Shown here in pieces: positions 47,787 through 58,515 of a DNA stretch of 64,000 nucleotides. The stretch comes from Gambelia wislizenii (Eukaryota > Chordata > Lepidosauria > Squamata > Crotaphytidae), in contig JAUMIR010000001.1 of assembly GCA_030847615.1 (NCBI GenBank), positions 446,516,687 to 446,580,686 on the forward strand, given 5' to 3'. A program made the translations under genes and the position numbers. Below the pieces are notes generated by a model, which saw only the letters and a list, made by a program, of their open reading frames with translations, was not told the DNA's origin and did no database searches. Position 1 is the first letter of the stretch. Every line of letters starts with the position of its first letter.

Positions 47787-48143
47787 CTAACTGGCACCCC
47801 AGAACCCCAAAAACTCTCCAGTGTTCAGAAAGGTGAGAGATAGAGGAGAGGAAGAGAGGGAGGAGGAGGGAATGCTGTTATTCACCACTGCCAGTAAAGG
47901 GGGACAGTCCATGTTTTTTAAAAGTACAATGGCACTGAATGATGAAACTTCCTGGCCTTTGCATTCTGTAAAAATTAGGATGACAGCTGCAACTGTTGAA
48001 TCTGAACAGTAAGGAAATGGTGCTCTGGTAATGGATGAGGGGCAGGCTGCCTTTTGGGTGAGCTCAGCCAAGCCAGTAAGCTTGTGACGGCTCAGCACCA
48101 ACAAAACCCCTGCTGACTTGGCTAGCTGTTTCATGTCAGTCAT
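47787..48143 (-). other. Unidentified open frame of 118 codons in TGFB3 intron 3
   Basis: The frame starts MTDMKQLAKSAGVLLVLSRH and is uninterrupted to a stop at 47787. I recognise no domain. It is in the same orientation as TGFB3 but inside an intron, and its Ser-rich end arises from a CTC-rich stretch. It may be chance or part of an unrecognised element. Confidence 0.2.
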
Positions 48144-48431
48144 CTTCAGCTACTTTTGGGACAGCAGTGGCAACTTTCTACTGACTGTCCCCTTCAACTT
48201 CCCCTGAATCAGATCTTGGAGAAGTCACCTTTGGGGGCAATGACTTATAGAATTCTTCCGACAGCATTATCATGCTGGCTTAGGAGGGAGGTGGTCCTGG
48301 GAAACACAGTCTAAAAGTAAAAACATTTCTCAGCAATTGCCTTGAATGGACTTTACGGGAAGTACACCAGCAGCTGAGTTCTAGTGAATGAGATGGCTGC
48401 AACATAAGAGCAGCCTCAGAAGCAGAGTGGA

Positions 48432-48861
48432 CCAACCTGAGAGACTTGCCTTATGAGGAGAGGCTTAGGGAGCTGGGTATGTTTAGCCTGGGAAAAAGAC
48501 GGTTAAGAGGCGATATGATAGCCCTGTTTAAGTATTTGAAGGGATGTCACGCTGAGGACGGAGCAGGCTTGTTTACTGCTGCTCCAGAGACTGGAACACG
48601 GAGCAATGGATGCGAGCTCCAGGAACAGAGATTCCACCTCAACATTAGGAGGAACTTTTTGACAGTAAGAACTGTTCGGCAGTGGAACGCACTCCCTCGG
48701 AGCGTGGTAGGGTCTCCTTCCTTGGAGGTCTTTAAACAGAGGCTGGATGGCCATCTGTCAGGGATGCTTTGATTGTTTATTCCTGCATGGCAGGGGGTTG
48801 GAATGGATGGCCCTCATGGTCTCTTCCAACTCTGCAATTCTATGATTCTATTATTCTATGA
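48432..48861 (+). mobile_element. Young CR1 LINE fragment in TGFB3 intron 3
   Basis: A 108-codon open CR1 C-terminus (MPYEERLRELGMFSLGKRRL to DGHLSGML) is followed by gcatggcagggggttgg and the attctatgattctat terminus. It is antisense to TGFB3. It differs at about 11 of 108 residues from the copy at 35985. Confidence 0.94.
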
Positions 48862-50504
48862 GATGGTACAATAATTGTAAGTTCCTTAAAAATTCCCTCT
48901 TTTGTCTTTTCTGTAATGCATAATGAAGGTGTCAACACTGTGCCCTCACTTTTTCTTTATTCCCCTTCCTCTCTCCTTTGATTTTTGGTCTCTCCTGCCA
49001 CCAGCTATGCTGATTGGGGGACTCTGGGGGTTGTGGTCCTAAAATTGTACCTTCCGTAGCTCTGCTCAGTCTCTGGGGTTGTCTAAATGGTGAAATACTC
49101 CTTGTAGAATTTGAGGACAATACCTTTTGTCCCAATGGGATCCTGCATCATTTCACTGTATTGGGAAGGAAGGGGGCCAAAAACGCCATATATTCCATGG
49201 GGAAAGCTTTGTGGCATTTCCCAAAGTTTTTTTTTTAAAACAGCATGGGAAATGCACATTCCTGCTCATTGGGACAAGTGATGTGAATTGATGCACTTTC
49301 CCAATACGAGTGGAAGTGGCAAGATGATTAGTTGGACATGTGCGGGGGGTGGGGTGGTGGAGCTTCTGGGCAAGCACCCAGAACTGCCATTTTGGATTTT
49401 CGCTGTAGCAATTGTGCATTACAGTGAAAAAATAGCCTTTTGTTTGTTTGCTTCTTTGTTAAAGCAGAAGGTTGTACTTTCACACCTTGGATATGTTTTT
49501 TTTTTAACTGTTCGGCAGTGGCAACTCAAGGTAAATAAAAACATGAGTAATACACTTGCACCCACCATCTTGATTCATGCCTGTTGGAACAGTGAAAACG
49601 GATAGCTCCGGATGCCTATGATCTTAAAAAAAATGTCGGGAGACAAATAAAAGCTGCTGCGAATTGGCATTACTGCGCACCAATCCAACATTTTATTGCT
49701 TTGTACAGACAAGCCTTAAGTTTAACTAAGAAGTAGAACAAGTTAATGAACTCCCACTTTTGAGAATGGACATAATGATCAACAAACTCTATGACAAGTA
49801 TTATTATGTGGACTGACTGACAAGTCTAAATAATCAAATGTCATGCAATATCCAGTTCCCTTTTGAATCCACTGAGGATCTTTGCTCTACGGTTTCACAT
49901 TCTGGGAGTCATACAAAGACACAGGCAGATTTCTTAGTATCTTCACAGACTACATTAGCGATGTCTGCCTTCAAACATAACAGGAGGAAATCAGTGGTAG
50001 GTAAAAAGGATATATTCACACATCTGGTTTATATATGATGCAGTCATAGAGTAACCATCATACAACAGAGGGTTGAATAATGTATGTCCTCCAGATGCTG
50101 TTGGACTACAACTCCTATCAGCCCCTCAATATTGATGACACTAGTTAGGGCTGATAGAGGACCATATGTTATCCACTCAAGCATTAAGTGGCAGCTAATT
50201 TGTCTGAACATCTTGAAAAACTAGGCTAGACTGACTGAATGTCACACTAGAACAGCAGAGACAAAGGTTCAAACCTTCCTCAGCTACGAACCTCAGTGGG
50301 TGATCTGTGATCCAGTCACTATCTCTCAACCTAACCTCCCTCACAGGGTTGTTGTGAAGATAAAATAAGGGAGCACAACAGACACTGCTCTGTGCTCTTT
50401 TGGAGTAAGGACACAATTTTGTTCATGCAGGCAGGTCTTTGAGATCTAAATCATGTAGCAGTAGTATGTGGTCTGCTGTGTTTATGTGTGTGTGTCTGTA
50501 TGTA
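48862..50504 (-). other. TGFB3 intron 3, mixed repeat debris
   Basis: A foldback MITE copy lies at about 50090-50165 (ttggactacaactcctatc with agggctgatagaggacc), and a MIR-like stretch at about 50270-50375 (tcagtgggtgatctgtg, cctcacagggttgttgtg). The segment 49070-49715 looks like DNA-transposon debris. No exon was recognised. Confidence 0.45.
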
Positions 50505-51510
50505 CAGTTGTCCCTTTACATTCGCGGCTTTGACTTTCGTGGTTTTATGTATTCACGGAAGTTCCTTTCCCCCGACCCTGCTCTCCCCAACACAGCCTCT
50601 GAGCATTTAAGGAGGAAAATTTCCTGCACACATACACACACAAGGAAGATCCCAGCAAGCAGGCAACCCCCACACCAGCCTCTGAGGGTCTAAGGCGAAA
50701 GAAAATCACAGCCCCATGCTGTGAGCACGCAAGCAAATTCCCCCACTTACCACCCCCTCTGTGTCTTAACAAACTGAATTGCTTCTTTAAAACTCACATT
50801 TTGCCCCATGTCTCCTCATGGCCCAAAGAAAAGCACAGCTACATGCTTGCCACCCCATCTCTCTGTCTCAACAAACTGAATTGCTTCTTTAAAACTCACA
50901 TTTTGAACCTTTCCTACACACATTCACACACAGTGAAGGTGCGGGTGGCCTCTCCCAGCAAGCAACAGACCCAGCCTCTGAGCATTTAAGGAGGAAAGCT
51001 TGTGTGCTCACAGTATGGGGCTGTGCTTTTCTTTCGGCCAGCAGGAAGCTTTCCTCCTTAAATGCTCAGAGGCTGGGTTGCTGGGAGATGCCACCCAGGC
51101 CTTCCCTGTGTGTGAATGTGTGTAGGAAAAGTTCAAAATGTGAGTTTTAAAGAAGCTGAGTTTTAAATTCAGTTTGTTGAGACAGAGAGATGGGGTGGCA
51201 AGCATGCAGCTGTGCTTTTCTTTGGGCCACGAGGAGACATGGGGTGAAATGTGAGTTTTAAAGAAGCAATTCAGTTTGTTAAGACACAGAGAGGGAAGTG
51301 GCAAGGGGGGGGACTTTGCTTGCATGCTCGCAGCATGGGGCTGTGATTTTCTTTCCTCCTTAAATGCTCAGAGGCTGGGTCAGTTTCCCTGTGTGTGTGT
51401 GTTTAGGAAGGGCTTCTCGTTAAACCCTCAGAGGCTGCTTTTATTCGTGGTTTTTTCACTTTCGCAGGGGTCTTGTTCCCGTAACCCCCGCGAATGTGAA
51501 GGGACGACTG
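50505..51510. mobile_element. 1 kb Tigger-like foldback MITE in TGFB3 intron 3
   Basis: The termini CAGTTGTCCCTTTACATTCG and (reverse complement of right end) CAGTCGTCCCTTCACATTCG are inverted repeats flanked on each side by TA, the target duplication of Tc1/mariner-type elements. Nearly the whole interior is also self-complementary around about 51005: cctctgagcatttaagg, acaaactgaattgcttc, cccatgtctcctcatggccc and their complements appear in mirrored order. Within each arm the segment with caaactgaattgcttc is itself duplicated. There is no transposase. Confidence 0.9.
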
Positions 51511-51519
51511 TATATCTTT

Positions 51520-51740
51520 TATTACTAATTATGTTTTAAGTGTGTGCTTTAACTGTTTTAACCATGGTTTTTAAATAATACTGTTATATAATTCCTTTTA
51601 AATGTTTGTAAAATAAGATTATTTTGTAAAATAAGATTTTTAACTTAACCTTGTTTTAAATTACTGTAAGCTGCCTTGGATTCCATCTCAGGAGAAAATT
51701 TTCTTGGGTATAAGTTCAATTAATAAATAAATAGGCAGAA
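51520..51740 (+). mobile_element. LINE 3' tail (L2-like)
   Basis: AT-rich sequence leads to taagctgccttggattcc, gggtataagttcaatt and an AATA-type tail, as in other L2/CR1-like 3' ends here. It lies about 240 bases from TGFB3 exon 3. Confidence 0.6.
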
Positions 51741-51979
51741 ATAAATAAATACTCCTAGATCAAACACCAGAAGTACCACTTCTTGTATAGCTCTGTTCAC
51801 TGGAGTCACTTTCCTCCTTCCCATTCTGATTTATATTTACTTTCTTTGAAGTATGTACAGTGAGGTCGCTTTATATATTCAGCTGCAAATGTTGAGTAAG
51901 CTAGTGATGTACATGTCCCTGGAAATACCACCGGATCTGGTAGTAGAGAGCCATTGAGGCTATTTCCTGCTCCACCCAC

Positions 51980-52109
51980 CTCTATGCAACAGCCATTCAC
52001 GCACAGTCTCTGTGACATCAAAGGACAGCCATTCAGGGGAGCCCCGTGTCATCACATTCCGGCCACTGAGATAGCGCTGTTTTGCAATGTGCTCATCAGG
52101 CTTCAGGAT
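51980..52109 (-). CDS. TGFB3: TGFB3 exon 3 (latency-associated peptide)
   Basis: This 130-base exon follows the acceptor cttcatgcag and ends at donor AGAG|gtgggt. It starts in phase 0 with [13 protein letters not shown] and continues through [15 protein letters not shown] to LHR plus one base of a split codon. The WLSFDVT..VREWLL pattern is the signature of the TGF-beta propeptide family. Unusually, the intron just upstream carries a 23-base alternating CT run (on this strand) 39 bases before the acceptor. Confidence 0.95.
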
Positions 52110-52147
52110 CTGCATGAAGAAAAGATGTGCAAGACACAATTCAGTTC

Positions 52148-52170
52148 AGAGAGAGAGAGAGAGAGAGAGA
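52148..52170. repeat. (GA)n, reading (CT)n on the TGFB3 strand
   Basis: An alternating purine run of 23 bases. On the coding strand it is a pyrimidine run 39 bases upstream of the exon 3 acceptor. Confidence 0.95.
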
Positions 52171-53261
52171 CAGACAAGGGTGTTACCCAAAATGCTCCTT
52201 GGAAAACTCCAAGAAAATATTGAGTTTCTAATATGTTGGGGAAATCAGCAGCAACTCGACTTTAGCTATGCGAAAGTGGGTAACAAGGGGACCTTGAAAC
52301 CTATGTCTACTGGTAATAATCTGGATGGAATACATACACATTCAAAATTAAGTATGGTTTTTATTAAGGAGTTCAAAATTAACACCAAACACACACACAC
52401 GTTCACCCAGAAAAAGCATTCACTCAAGGCTATAGAAAGAAACAACAGGAAAGCTTGGGATAGAGGATTGCAAGAGGGTTTTGCTGGGGTAATATAACCT
52501 GTCCTGTAGTCTGTCTGGCAGAGTGGATGGAGAAGCCGGATGTGGCTAACACAGAGTAACAGAGATTCCCCCTATTACTGATTGTGCGCCCTGGGTTGGC
52601 TAACACAGAGTAACAGAGCTCCCCCCCATTACAACTGAGTGCAAATGAGGCATATTTTGGGGGTGATATTTATACCTCCAAATACACCTGAGGGGATTAG
52701 TTGCTTCATGGGTTGAAACAATGAATTCCATGAGCCTTCATGGATTGCACAATAAGTTTCCTGGTCTTGACAAAAGGTTTAGAAAATGTTAAATGTGTTT
52801 CTTAATGTCCAGTGATTGAATTTTAACAGCTTTGAGCAACTCCTTTAAGGTTGGGGGCTGAGGAGAGGAAATTTCACAATCAGCAAATACAAAAATGTTT
52901 CTCCAGCCATTAACCTCCCATTTATGTGGAATGTGTCTTCTTTTGGCCTTACAGCCCCAGGTCTTAAGCTTTCCAGGGAAAAACATAAATGACCTTTTCT
53001 GAGACCATCCTGTTTTTTTACCCTTTGAAAGGCCACATTAATGAACCAAACTTGGCCAGTTTCTGAGGCCTGTAAAAATGGGGTACAGGGCAATGCTAAT
53101 ATTCCAGAAGTGGGGTGCCTTGGAAGTGGGGTACAAGCTTGTGCTTACAGGGGAGTAGGGTGGGTTACTGCGTTCTCCTAGACAAGTGAAGGCAAGTGAA
53201 GAATGAATTAATTTTGCATTTAGTAAAGCCACACAAACCAGAACCCAATTAGACAAAATGA
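52171..53261 (-). other. TGFB3 intron 2, unrecognised part
   Basis: A short CA run lies at about 52390, and gctaacacagagtaacagag is repeated at 52546 and 52599 about 53 bases apart. No exon was seen. Confidence 0.45.
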
Positions 53262-54065
53262 AATTCAATTGAACAAAATGAAATTCAATACGGAGAAATG
53301 TAAAGTACTGCATTTAGGGCGGAAAAATGAAATGCATAAATATAGGATGGGAGAGACCTGGCTGAATGAGACTACGTGCGAAAGGGCTCTAGGAGTCCTA
53401 GTAGACCACAAGTTGAACATGAGCCAACAGTGTGATGCGGCAGCTAAAAAGGCCAATGCAATTTTGGGCTGTATCAATAGAAGTATAGTGTCTAGATCAA
53501 GGGAAGTAATAGTGCCACTCTATTCTGCCTTGGTCAGACCTCACTTAGAATACTGTGTCCAGTTCTGGGCACCACAATTCAGAAAGGATATTGACAAATT
53601 GGAGCGTGTCCAGAGAAGGGCAACTAAAATGGTGAAAGGTCTGGAAACGATGCCTTATGAGGAGAGACTTAGGGAGCTGGGTATGTTTAGCCTGGAAAAA
53701 AGACGGTTAAGAGGCGATATGATAGCCCTGTTTAAGTATTTGAAGGGATGTCACATTGAGGATGGAGCAAGCTTGTTTTCTGTTGCTCCAGAGACTGGAA
53801 CACGGAGCAATGGGTGCAAGCTCCAGGAACAGAGATTCCACCTCAACATTAGGAGGAACTTTTTGACAGTAAGAGCTGTTCGGCAGTGGAACACACTCCC
53901 CCGGAGCGTGGTGGGGTCTCCTTCCTTGGAGGTCTTTAAACAGAGGCTGGATGGCCATCTGTCGGGGATGCTTTGATCGTGATTTCCTGCATGGCAGGGG
54001 GTTGGACTGGATGGCCCTCGTGGTCTCTTCCAACTCTGCAATTCTATGATTCTATGATTCTATGA
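53262..54065 (+). mobile_element. Young CR1 LINE fragment with 235-codon open frame
   Basis: The frame from MNKMKFNTEKCKVLHLG through DLEYC-like [13 protein letters not shown] and ERVQRRATKMVKGLE to DGHLSGML is unbroken. The CR1 terminus repeats attctatg three times. It is 5' truncated just after the RT domain, so it cannot make RT. It is antisense to TGFB3 in intron 2. Confidence 0.95.
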
Positions 54066-54548
54066 GACCTCAGAATTTGCCTGCAACAAAGTTTGCAAAA
54101 GAAGCATGCCAAATTTCACATGTTTTTAAGAACTGTGCATAAAAAATATACACTGTTCAATCACTGCAGAAGAAAACATATTCTGAAAGACAAAACCTCT
54201 TTATTTAGTGGGGAAATTTGCTTAATGTGTACCTTTGAAAAAGTGGGCAGAAGTGTGTACATTTATCAAATACATGAAAAACATGTGAGCATTTGGGAAC
54301 ATGTGAGTCAAAATATGTACAAATTTTGTATAGCCTCTTCTAACAGTTTGCAATGTGATACAAAACTGAAACAGAATGAAGAAAGAAAAATGGAAACATG
54401 AGTGAAATCAAGCCCGACAGACTTGCCCATTTCTGTCCCAGGCTAGACCAATCTCATATATGAGAAACATTTGGACAGACTTAAGCTCTCTTCGGGTGCT
54501 AGTACCATGTTTAGGGGCTGTACACAAGGAGGGGGTCAGGAAACAGTA
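54066..54548 (-). other. TGFB3 intron 2, unrecognised part
   Basis: AT-rich with no recognised element. A 102-codon + strand frame at 54093-54401 is Lys- and Asn-rich and looks like chance. Confidence 0.4.
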
Positions 54549-54774
54549 CAGTTGTCCCTCTGTATCCACAGATTTGGTATCCATGGATTTAAGTATTCAT
54601 GGCTTGAAAATATTCTTTAAAAAATAATAATCCAAAAAGCAAACCTTGATTTTGTCATCTTATATAAGGGACACCATTTTGCTATGCCATTGCTTTTAAT
54701 GGGACTTGAATATTCATGGATTTTGGTATCCATGGGCCTGGAACCAAACCCCAGCGAATATGAAGGGACCACTG
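54549..54774. mobile_element. Tigger-like MITE, 226 bases
   Basis: The ends CAGTTGTCCCTCTGTATCC and (reverse complement) CAGTGGTCCCTTCATATTCG are flanked by TA on both sides. The interior alternates ggtatccatgg and atattcatgg motifs, as in pogo/Tigger MITEs. Confidence 0.88.
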
Positions 54775-56230
54775 TATACCAACTCTGTGGTGCCCCCCCC
54801 CCGCCCCATACATATGCAAAAAGTGACTATCATTAGAGATTCTCCACACAATTAAGAATCCTGGAAATTCATACTTATAAAATCACATGGAGAACCTCCA
54901 CAGATACAGGGGGCTCTCTACTACTGAGAGTTGCCCTCGGCCATGTGGAAGGCAATGAGGACAGAGCTACCATCCTTGTTTCTGTTTCCCTGCCTTGTAC
55001 ATGGACCTTACATTAGGGTAGGCAACTATCAGGTGATGTGGGGGGGGGTTCACACCAACCCTTTGAAACCTTGGAGGGTTGCATGTGCCTCATACCTGCT
55101 ACTTTCACTCCCTGGTCTTCCCATATCCATTTTTGGAGGATTCAAATTGGCCAATTATACCCCTGAGCCTCTGGAAGATGAGAAGGTTGGTTCCAACTTG
55201 AGAAACTTTCATTTCCAGCAGTCAAAGATGAACATCCTGAGAGGGAGGAGTAACCTATCTCAAGATGTTCAGCCTTTCACTACTGGAGATGTCCATTTTG
55301 AACCTTTTTAGGGGGTCTGTGAGTCTGTTGTACATATGGGCAAGCTTTTTTCATAATTAAAAGTAGTTTTGGGGAGGGGCTCAAATACGGCCTGCAGGCT
55401 ATCCTTTGCATACTCCCTCCTTACATGCAGTAATACCACCTGAAGAAGGGTTCAGGGTCACCAGTTTTTTCTGGACACTAATTATACACAAATAGACATC
55501 AAAATAATTTTATATTATTTTGTATATTAAAATAATCCTTTTAATATACAAGTGTAACTGGACAATTTTAACCCACATTTTCAAGAGAGAGTGAATATTT
55601 AAGGGAAAATGGACACACACAGATAGAGCATGACACAATTGTGATGAAATGCAACCAGGAATGTGGCTACAGGCTAATCTGCACAACAGCTGGGCACATT
55701 GTACCTGCTTGAAAATTCCACATATGTTGGTTCTCCTGACTGTAGCCAGCTGGTCTTATGCCACCAGCTTCCAGCATGCCACCACAAATACTTCAAAAGC
55801 TATGCTTCCTAGGGCACTGAGTTGCTTAACCCTTTGATGACAGCAGCTCTCCATAAGCAGCTGGCCTGTGAGCAGGAAGCCAGTCTGGGCAAAATTTTCA
55901 AATGGCTGTCAATCTACTAACTGTTCAAAGTTTGTGTTGAGGTGGTCACGGGTTTCTACTTTCATGAAAGCGTTTTCAGAATGAGGTGTAGCATAAAGAC
56001 TGGAACCATGCTTGTTATCTATAATGGTAAAATTCTCATTTACAGCAGTGTTAAGTCCTTTTTGACCAAGGCACAATGGTAAGGATAGTGGGGTGTTAGC
56101 AAAAATTGTCTCTGTCAAGATATAAAGGGCAGTTTTGTCATCTGACAGGAATGACTTCCAATGCCATCCTCCCATGTCAACATAGTACCCATGGCCCCTT
56201 TTATTCTTTTGCTGGTGTAGTTGCGCCAGT
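54775..56230 (-). other. TGFB3 intron 2, unrecognised part
   Basis: A C-rich run lies at about 54787-54801 and a G run at about 55041. No exon was found; the open frame at 54931-55311 (+) has no recognisable motif. Confidence 0.4.
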
Positions 56231-56400
56231 AAATAGGATCTTGGACGGAGTGTAAGAGTAAAATGGCAGAGGCCTCACTGGGTGACCTTGGGCCACTCAC
56301 CAACCTGCAGCCTAACCAACTTCACAATGTTTTTTTATGATGATAAAACGTTGTGAGATAGGGTCAATTGTGTACGTTGTCCCTCTGTCACTGGCCAGTG
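56231..56400 (+). mobile_element. MIR-like SINE fragment
   Basis: The pattern cactgggtgaccttgggcc, agcctaacc, acaatg and gatgataaaacg follows the tRNA-derived SINE body seen reversed at 58330. Confidence 0.5.
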
Positions 56401-56447
56401 GATTGGATAAAAACATTTTTGAAACAAATATAGCTTCAAGACAAAGA

Positions 56448-56478
56448 TTGTGGTCTCTTCCAGCTCTGTGATTCTATG
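56448..56478 (+). mobile_element. CR1 terminal scrap
   Basis: Only tgtggtctcttccagctct and gtgattctatg remain, the last bases of a CR1. Confidence 0.6.
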
Positions 56479-56642
56479 CAATTCAATACCACAACTTGTA
56501 AAAGCTACATTTATGACTGGTGGAAAGGAGGCAGGAGCCACCTCCAGGTTCAGATCACATGTGAGTGTTCCTAGAGCACTTATGTCACTTGCTGTTATGA
56601 TGAACCCAACAGAAATTTGCCTCAACAAATGTGGCAAAACTA

Positions 56643-56803
56643 GCCTCGGAGCGTGGTGGGGTCTCCTTCCTTGGAGGTCTTTAAACAGAGGCTGGATGGC
56701 CATCTGTCAGGGATGCTTTGATCGTGATTCCTGCGTGGCAGGGGGTTGGACTGGATGGCCCTTGTGTTCTCTTCCAACTCTACAATTCTAAGATTCTATG
56801 TTT
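56643..56803 (+). mobile_element. Young CR1 3' end
   Basis: It begins within cctcggagcgtggtggg and continues through gaggctggatggccatctg and ggttggactggatggcc to a slightly decayed attctaagattctatg terminus. Confidence 0.92.
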
Positions 56804-57581
56804 CTAGCCTTCTCTAACTTGGTGCCCTCCAGGTTGTGGTTTTGTTTTGTTTTTTTTTGTACTACAGCTTCCCTCAGGCCCAAAGATCATGGCCGTTGAG
56901 GGAAGTTGTGGTTTATAACGTAACACATCACATGGGGTAGATACACACAAATCAAGTTCTGAGGAAATGTACTGGTGTTCAGGAACCACTTCTATACTTG
57001 ATGTAACACATTTATTGTTCTCACCTCACCTAACTGTTCATAACCCATTTAGCTAGTTTGATAACCAATAGAGCCGCCCTAACCTATTGCCCTCCAGATA
57101 TTTTGGACTACAACTCCTAGCATTCCTGCCCACTTGCCGTTTACCATTTGGAGTTGAAGCCCAGAACGTATGTAGGGCACAAGGAATGGGGAAGGCAGAC
57201 CTAATACAACTTGAATAATAAGAAGAGAAGAAGCAGGTTGATCTAGATTATTAAAAAAACAGGTAGCGCGGTCATATATTTGACTCTGATATAAATCCCA
57301 CTGAATTCAACAAGACGTCCTCCCAGGTCAGACCAATTCTAAAGGAAGGGGGTTGTAGAAGGGAGATGCAAATCAATGGAACCACCTTATTCAAATCTCT
57401 GCCAAGCTCTCAAACCAGAAGGGAGCAGGAGTAAAATTTCATTGTTAATCATCCTTTTGAGAGACTCTTCTAGCAATTGAATATTAGCCTCTCACTGGCT
57501 ATATTCCAGATAGGAATTACATATGCTACCTACAAAGGTAATGCACATGTCCTCTAATTTCACTGGCATGTTGGGGAAATG
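56804..57581 (-). other. TGFB3 intron 2, MITE scraps
   Basis: Foldback MITE copies lie at about 56812-56925 (tggtgccctccagg, gggaagttgtggttta) and 57080-57185 (ttttggactacaactcct, tttggagttgaagccc). Nothing else was recognised. Confidence 0.5.
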
Positions 57582-57791
57582 CAGGGCTGGTTTAATGGCC
57601 CTGCAGTCACATGGGGCCCCATCATTGTAGGGGCCCCTTTGTAATCCTCCTCCTGCAAAAACGTATTAGTAATAATACAAATATCCTGTCCTGTGAATAG
57701 GTTAGGTTAGGTTACATTGACCTGAGATCAACATATGGGGCCCCCAAAATAAAGCATTGCAGGGCCCCCCAAAATTCCTTAAACCAGCCCT
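57582..57791. mobile_element. hAT MITE with perfect 8-base target duplication
   Basis: The ends CAGGGCTGGTTTAA and TTAAACCAGCCCTG are exact inverted repeats of 14 bases. The flanking 8-mers are gggaaatg on both sides, a perfect hAT target duplication. The 210-base element has no coding capacity. Confidence 0.95.
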
Positions 57792-57900
57792 GGGGAAATG
57801 GAAAAGCTCTGATTCTGAGGACTGAGACCTCCCTACAGTTCTCTCCCAACACATTCAGAAAATGCTACTGCTTCCAATTTTGCTTCTACTGATCTTGGAG

Positions 57901-58107
57901 CCTCTTCACACTAAATGATTGTAGTGCCATGATTCCACTTTAACTGACATGATTCCATCCTATGGAATCCTGGGATTGGCAGTTTAAGAAGCGGTATGTA
58001 GATTCCTCAACCATAAAACTCTAGCTACAAATCCCAGGATCCCATAGGATGCTGCCATGGTAGTTAAAGTGGAATCATAGTGCTATAATGGTGAAGTGTA
58101 AAAGGGC
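57901..58107. mobile_element. Palindromic hAT-type MITE, copy 1
   Basis: The arms are tgattccactttaactg, tcctatggaatcctggg and their complements cccaggatcccatagga and gttaaagtggaatcat. The flanks tcttggag and tcctggag (7 of 8) look like an 8-base target duplication. Confidence 0.88.
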
Positions 58108-58329
58108 TCCTGGAGAGTTGAGGGCCACAAATGTTTTTGTAGAAATTGGGAAATAGGATGGGGGGGCGGGTTGTGAGGTTGCATCTTCTTCCCCCTTTCC
58201 CACCCCCAAGAATCCATGTGATCATGATGTTTGGGGGGATTGTGGAAGTGATAGTACAAAAAACTAACTTTGCAAGTTCTGATTAATATTTAATGAAGTA
58301 ACTTTAAATTACTGTTTTTGTTGTTGTTT
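58108..58329 (-). other. TGFB3 intron 2, short unrecognised gap
   Basis: G-rich run near 58160; nothing else recognised. Confidence 0.4.
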
Positions 58330-58515
58330 TAGCAGAACCTGGGGCCCTATCCTAGGGTTTTCTTGACAAGATTTATTCAGGGGAGGTTTGTCATTGCCTT
58401 TCTCTTAGAGTGAGAGAGTGTGACTTGCCCAAGGTCACCCAGTGGTTTCCAGGTAGAGCAGGAATTTGAACCCTGGTCCCCCAAAGTCCTAGTCCAATAT
58501 TAGGCAACTTGTATT
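58330..58515 (-). mobile_element. tRNA-derived MIR-like SINE
   Basis: On the - strand it has a B-box-like gttcaaattcc, then ctgggtgaccttgggcaag, aaaggcaatgacaaacc and ataaatcttgtcaag, the order of an amniote MIR-like SINE family. Confidence 0.75.

Noticed and set aside
50439..51539. Open frames on both strands with the same repeated peptide (LNCFFKTHI)
   Set aside because: They are produced by the foldback element at 50505-51510, whose arms encode the same text on opposite strands; not a gene.
53269..53976. Functional 235-residue protein gene
   Set aside because: It is the unbroken C-terminal part of a 5'-truncated CR1 pol frame, not a host gene.
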